From positions 1 to 7,485 of the forward strand of contig WFUY01000099.1 of NCBI GenBank assembly GCA_015484715.1: 7,485 nt of DNA. Reading direction: 5' to 3'. The position numbers and the translations under genes are program-made. The stretch comes from Thermoflexales bacterium. Lineage in GTDB: Bacteria; Chloroflexota; Anaerolineae; S140-20. Positions 5,046 to 7,485 of the stretch are shown one piece after another (the stretch's first letter is position 1; the number at the start of each line of letters is the position of its first letter). The notes beneath the pieces are model-generated. The model had not been told where the DNA came from. It did no database searches and was given only the letters and a program-made list of their open reading frames with translations.

Positions 5046-5588
5046 ATGAAGAGGTTAGGACTCTCCTTGGTGCTTCTAGTAAGCCTGCTCTTGTTGAGCG
5101 TAGGGGTGGCCTGGGCCGGCCCCGGCAGCGTGCGGGGGACGGTCTACCTGGACGTGAACCAGAACGGGCAGCGCGATGAAGGAGAGGTCGGCGTCCCCGG
5201 TGTCTACATCACCATCTCGGCGGGAGAGTACTCCCACACCTACTACACCGGCGACGATGGCACCTACGACCCGATCCCTCTCCCCGGCGGGATGTGGCAC
5301 ATTACCCTTCACCTGCCCCAGGGGTACAAGGCCACAACGCCCACCGAGTTGGACGTCTACCTGCCGGAAGGGGAGGCTGCCCTGGGGAACGACTTCGGCA
5401 TCTACGGCAGCGGGCAGATCCAGTACCCCTATGGGATTGGGGGTGGGGCCCCTAGCATGTTGCCCCAGACAGGCACTCCTGAGGGAACCCGGCTCCCGCT
5501 GATGGGGCTGCTGCTGCTGGGGTTGGGCATGGTTGTTCTGGTAGGGACACCACTTGCCCTTCAGCCAGCCCGCCTACGGCAACGGTGA
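5046..5588 (+). CDS. Secreted SdrD-type B-domain protein with C-terminal LPQTG sorting signal
   Basis: A 180-residue exported protein. Residues 1-24 are a Sec signal peptide (KR, then a long Leu/Val core, then AWA before G25, a likely signal peptidase I site). Residues about 28-120 form one B-type (SdrD/Cna-B, prealbumin-like) domain: GTVYLDVNQNGQRDEGEVGVPG has the calcium-loop pattern D-x-N-x-N-G-x-x-D-x-x-E at 36-47, followed by YYTGDDGTY and LPQGY strands typical of this fold. After a Gly/Tyr/Pro linker comes LPQTG at 139-143, a hydrophobic segment at about 150-172 and a basic tail (RLRQR), the full layout of a sortase substrate. It is expected to be held in or on the cell envelope. No sortase gene is in the window. 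The gene has its own promoter and is monocistronic as far as can be seen. Confidence 0.85.
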   Translation: MKRLGLSLVLLVSLLLLSVGVAWAGPGSVRGTVYLDVNQNGQRDEGEVGVPGVYITISAGEYSHTYYTGDDGTYDPIPLPGGMWHITLHLPQGYKATTPTELDVYLPEGEAALGNDFGIYGSGQIQYPYGIGGGAPSMLPQTGTPEGTRLPLMGLLLLGLGMVVLVGTPLALQPARLRQR

Positions 5589-5607
5589 GCGGAGGTCGAG
5601 GGGCTTG

Positions 5608-5640
5608 AAAACCGGGGCTCCCGTTTGGGGGGAGCCCCGG
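5608..5640 (-). terminator. Intrinsic terminator shared by convergent genes
   Basis: CCGGGGCTCCC at 5612-5622 pairs perfectly with GGGAGCCCCGG at 5630-5640 (11 bp, 7-nt loop). On the - strand the stem is followed at once by TTTT (5611-5608), giving a good intrinsic terminator for the phosphorylase operon, whose stop is 7 nt before the hairpin. On the + strand only a weak CTTCGCTTTA follows, so it may also serve the LPQTG gene but less efficiently. Confidence 0.75.
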
Positions 5641-5647
5641 CTTCGCT

Positions 5648-6451
5648 TTACCGGCCAGCCCGTTGCCGCATCCAATCCAGTCGGATGCCCTCCCGCATCA
5701 ACCGTCCCAGGTTCTCCTCGGCCCGCCTGCGATCGGTAGGCGAGAGACGGTCCCGGACCATGCCGGAGACGGTGGCAACACAAACGGCCCCAGCCCGCAT
5801 TCCCAAGGCTGAGGCCGCCGCCAGAATAGCCGCCGATTCCATCTCGACGCCGGCAATCCCCTGCTCTACCCAGGTCCGGTGCAGGGCCTCCTGCCCTCGC
5901 TCCAGCCGCCCCCGGGCCATTTGGGTGTAGAAACCATCGCAGGTAACCAACGTGCCCTCGTGAATAGGCAGGGCCAGGGCCCCTCCCCCCTGTACGAAGG
6001 CACTGACCAGGCCCGGATCGGCTTCAAAAAGGGGAGGACGGTCCAGAGCCGGCGGTGCGGGCGCCCACCCCTCCGGCCCATCCACCCCCTGGGAGAGCGA
6101 GCCACCGTAGGTGGCAGAGGTGCCGTCCAGCCCCAGCGCGTGGTGGGCGACGATGTAATCCCCTAGCCGGGCCGTGATGGCCATCGCGGTGCCCAGGCGG
6201 ATGACCACCTTGACCCCCAATTCGGCCAACTCCTCCACGGCGATAGCTGCCGACGGCGCGCCAATCCCTGAAGACAGGAGAAGCACGCTCGCGTCGCCCA
6301 CGTGCCCCCGCAGAACCCGGAACTCCCGACGCTGTCCGAGGAGGACCACGTCTTCAAGATAACACCCCAACAGATCCACCCGGTCCGGGTTACCTGTGAG
6401 GACGGCGTAGTCGGCCCGGTCCTCAGGCCGGCAAGGCAGGTAGAGGGACAT
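5648..6451 (-). CDS. Uridine-phosphorylase-like nucleoside phosphorylase
   Basis: A 267-residue protein of the NP-I nucleoside phosphorylase family. Landmarks are GNPDRV at 20-25 (phosphate-binding loop), LLSSGIGAPSAAIAVEEL near 58-75, RLGTAMAI at 85-92, CDGFYTQ at 171-177 and VEMESAAI at 202-209, where E203-M204-E205 is the ribose-binding signature. The family splits a nucleoside with phosphate into base and ribose-1-phosphate in the cytoplasm. The order and spacing of motifs are closest to uridine phosphorylase, though RLGTAM differs from the RIGTTG of the E. coli enzyme, so base specificity is uncertain. The start at 6451 shares one base with the kinase stop (TGATG), with GGAGAG 8 nt upstream. 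A longer in-frame start at 6607 adds 52 residues overlapping the kinase and was rejected. Coupled translation with the kinase is likely. Confidence 0.85.
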   Translation of the reverse strand: MSLYLPCRPEDRADYAVLTGNPDRVDLLGCYLEDVVLLGQRREFRVLRGHVGDASVLLLSSGIGAPSAAIAVEELAELGVKVVIRLGTAMAITARLGDYIVAHHALGLDGTSATYGGSLSQGVDGPEGWAPAPPALDRPPLFEADPGLVSAFVQGGGALALPIHEGTLVTCDGFYTQMARGRLERGQEALHRTWVEQGIAGVEMESAAILAAASALGMRAGAVCVATVSGMVRDRLSPTDRRRAEENLGRLMREGIRLDWMRQRAGR

Positions 6452-7389
6452 CAGCGGAACTCTCCGAAGTGGTGACGGTAGCGCTCCCGAAAGGGCTGCA
6501 GGGTCGGCAGGTTGGTCTGGCAGCCCGTCGCCTCGAGCACGAAGGAGGCAACGATGGCACCGGCCTGGGCTGCCTGAGTAGGCGAGAGGCCCTGAGTCAG
6601 GGCCCACAGCAGACCGGCCAGGTACCCATCTCCCGCCCCCGTGGGGTCTACCATCTGGTCAGGGGGAACGGCCGGGACCCAGGAGTCCCCCTGAGACGTG
6701 ATCACCCGGCTCCCCTCCGTGCCCAGCGTAACGAAGAGCATCTCCAACGGCGGGTGGAGCAGTTCCCTGATCTCCGACCAGCCGAAGAGCCGGCAGAGAG
6801 CTTCAGCTTCGGCCTGGTTCATCACAGCTACAGTGGCGATCTCAACCAGGCGTTCCAACAAGTCCTGGGGGTAGGCGAAGGGGTCCCCCTTCATCGCCCA
6901 GACGATGGGGATGCCCAGCCGGTGAAACTGTTCGGCAACGGCTCGATTGTGCTCGGGCACGCCGACGGTGATCACCCCCCATCGGGCTCCCCGCATCCAC
7001 GCCTCGTCTCCCTCCAAGACCACATCAGCGGTGACGACGCCGGGGAAGAAAAAGGTCTGGTGACGGCCCTGGGGGTCAAAGAAGAGGTAGGTGAAGGAGG
7101 TGGCTCCCGGGACGATGTGGATACCCCCTAGGTCCACGCCGGCCTGGGTCAGGGCGGCCCGATAACCACTGGAGGCGAAGTCATCGCCCACGACCATCAG
7201 CAGGCCGGCCCGCATCCCCAACCGGGCGCAGCCCACAGCGACGTTGGCCGCGCAGCCCCCCGGCGTCATCTGACCTGGAGGCGGATCGGCCTGGATCACC
7301 CCCGTCTCCCCAGGAGCAGGCAAGTTCCTCACCCGCATAATGTAATCCAGGCTGGGATAGCCCGTCGCCACGATCTCCAGCGCCGCCAT
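6451..7389 (-). CDS. PfkB-family sugar or nucleoside kinase
   Basis: A 312-residue protein of the ribokinase/PfkB family. The first PfkB signature region, GGCAANVAVGCARLG, is at 44-58; N191-x-x-E194 (NQAE) fits the metal/phosphate motif; DPTGAGD at 248-254 is the second signature, with D254 as expected catalytic base in the anion hole. The end, SFVLEATGCQTNLPTL, is like that of uncharacterised 'carbohydrate kinase' members. It would phosphorylate a sugar or nucleoside hydroxyl using a nucleotide donor. Being coupled to a nucleoside phosphorylase, ribose-1-phosphate or a nucleoside are the most natural substrates, but this is inference. The start ATG at 7389 is 4 nt after the preceding stop with GGAG 10 nt upstream. 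The longer reading from 7461 would overlap that gene by over 60 nt in another frame. Confidence 0.85.
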   Translation of the reverse strand: MAALEIVATGYPSLDYIMRVRNLPAPGETGVIQADPPPGQMTPGGCAANVAVGCARLGMRAGLLMVVGDDFASSGYRAALTQAGVDLGGIHIVPGATSFTYLFFDPQGRHQTFFFPGVVTADVVLEGDEAWMRGARWGVITVGVPEHNRAVAEQFHRLGIPIVWAMKGDPFAYPQDLLERLVEIATVAVMNQAEAEALCRLFGWSEIRELLHPPLEMLFVTLGTEGSRVITSQGDSWVPAVPPDQMVDPTGAGDGYLAGLLWALTQGLSPTQAAQAGAIVASFVLEATGCQTNLPTLQPFRERYRHHFGEFR

Positions 7390-7393
7390 ATGC

Positions 7394-7485
7394 TCAGTAC
7401 TCCAACGCCCCCCGCAGGACCTGGGGGATCCGCCCGGTTTCCAGAATCCGGACCGCCTCATCCACCGAGATGACCGCTCCCATAT
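7394..7485 (-). CDS. 3' end of an unidentified gene entering from the right edge
   Basis: Reading leftward from the window edge, one frame is open for 29 codons and stops with TGA at 7396-7394, just 4 nt before the kinase start. The visible C-terminus includes ISVDEAVRILETGRIPQVL and ends RGALEY, a plausible amphipathic helix and tail with good coding character for this GC-rich DNA. A methionine codon sits at 7483-7481, but nothing suggests it is the real start. The tight spacing marks it as the gene before the kinase in the same operon. I cannot assign a family from so short a tail. Confidence 0.55.
   Translation of the reverse strand, partial: MGAVISVDEAVRILETGRIPQVLRGALEY

Overview
The window is GC-rich bacterial DNA, about 70% GC in lines counted by hand through the first gene and the mogA-like gene. 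It holds eight complete genes on the + strand plus one entering from the left edge, then two complete genes on the - strand plus one entering from the right edge. The mix fits a Chloroflexota (Anaerolineae-like) bacterium: a DUF433/DUF5615 pair, a small SdrD-type B-domain protein ending in LPQTG, an enlarged class II aldolase and a nucleoside phosphorylase/PfkB pair. That assignment is an inference from gene content. No rRNA, tRNA, CRISPR array or complete transposase gene is visible.

Left block (2-1935, +): the 3' part of an AlbA_2/Schlafen-like putative DNA-binding protein, a DUF433 antitoxin-like gene, a DUF5615 PIN-like toxin gene and a MogA/MoaB molybdenum cofactor gene. Each overlaps the next by 4-8 nt, so they are probably co-transcribed and translationally coupled. 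The toxin-antitoxin pair is a low-GC island (52-60% in sampled lines) between genes near 70%, which suggests it was acquired.

Middle block (1980-4757, +): a 470-residue class II (zinc) fructose/tagatose-bisphosphate-type aldolase with its own strong Shine-Dalgarno sequence. It is followed by a tight group of three small genes: an MNT-type nucleotidyltransferase, a coiled-coil protein and a NUDIX hydrolase.

Intergenic region (4758-5045): the most unusual part of the window. A segment of about 155 bp has 13-bp imperfect terminal inverted repeats and is flanked by a 9-bp direct repeat (GATGAATGG), so it looks like a non-autonomous mobile element (MITE-like). Its centre is a 79-nt nested palindrome built from 8-mers of the form (C/G)CACGAAT. 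Three bases beyond the right-hand direct repeat is a near-consensus sigma-70 promoter (TTGACA, 17-nt spacer, TACAAT). It drives a secreted protein with one B-type domain and a C-terminal LPQTG sorting signal.

Right block (5648-7485, -): a PfkB sugar/nucleoside kinase and a uridine-phosphorylase-like nucleoside phosphorylase, joined by a TGATG stop/start. They follow the last 29 codons of an unidentified gene and probably form a nucleoside salvage or degradation operon. An 11-bp GC-rich hairpin between this operon and the convergent LPQTG gene is a likely shared terminator.
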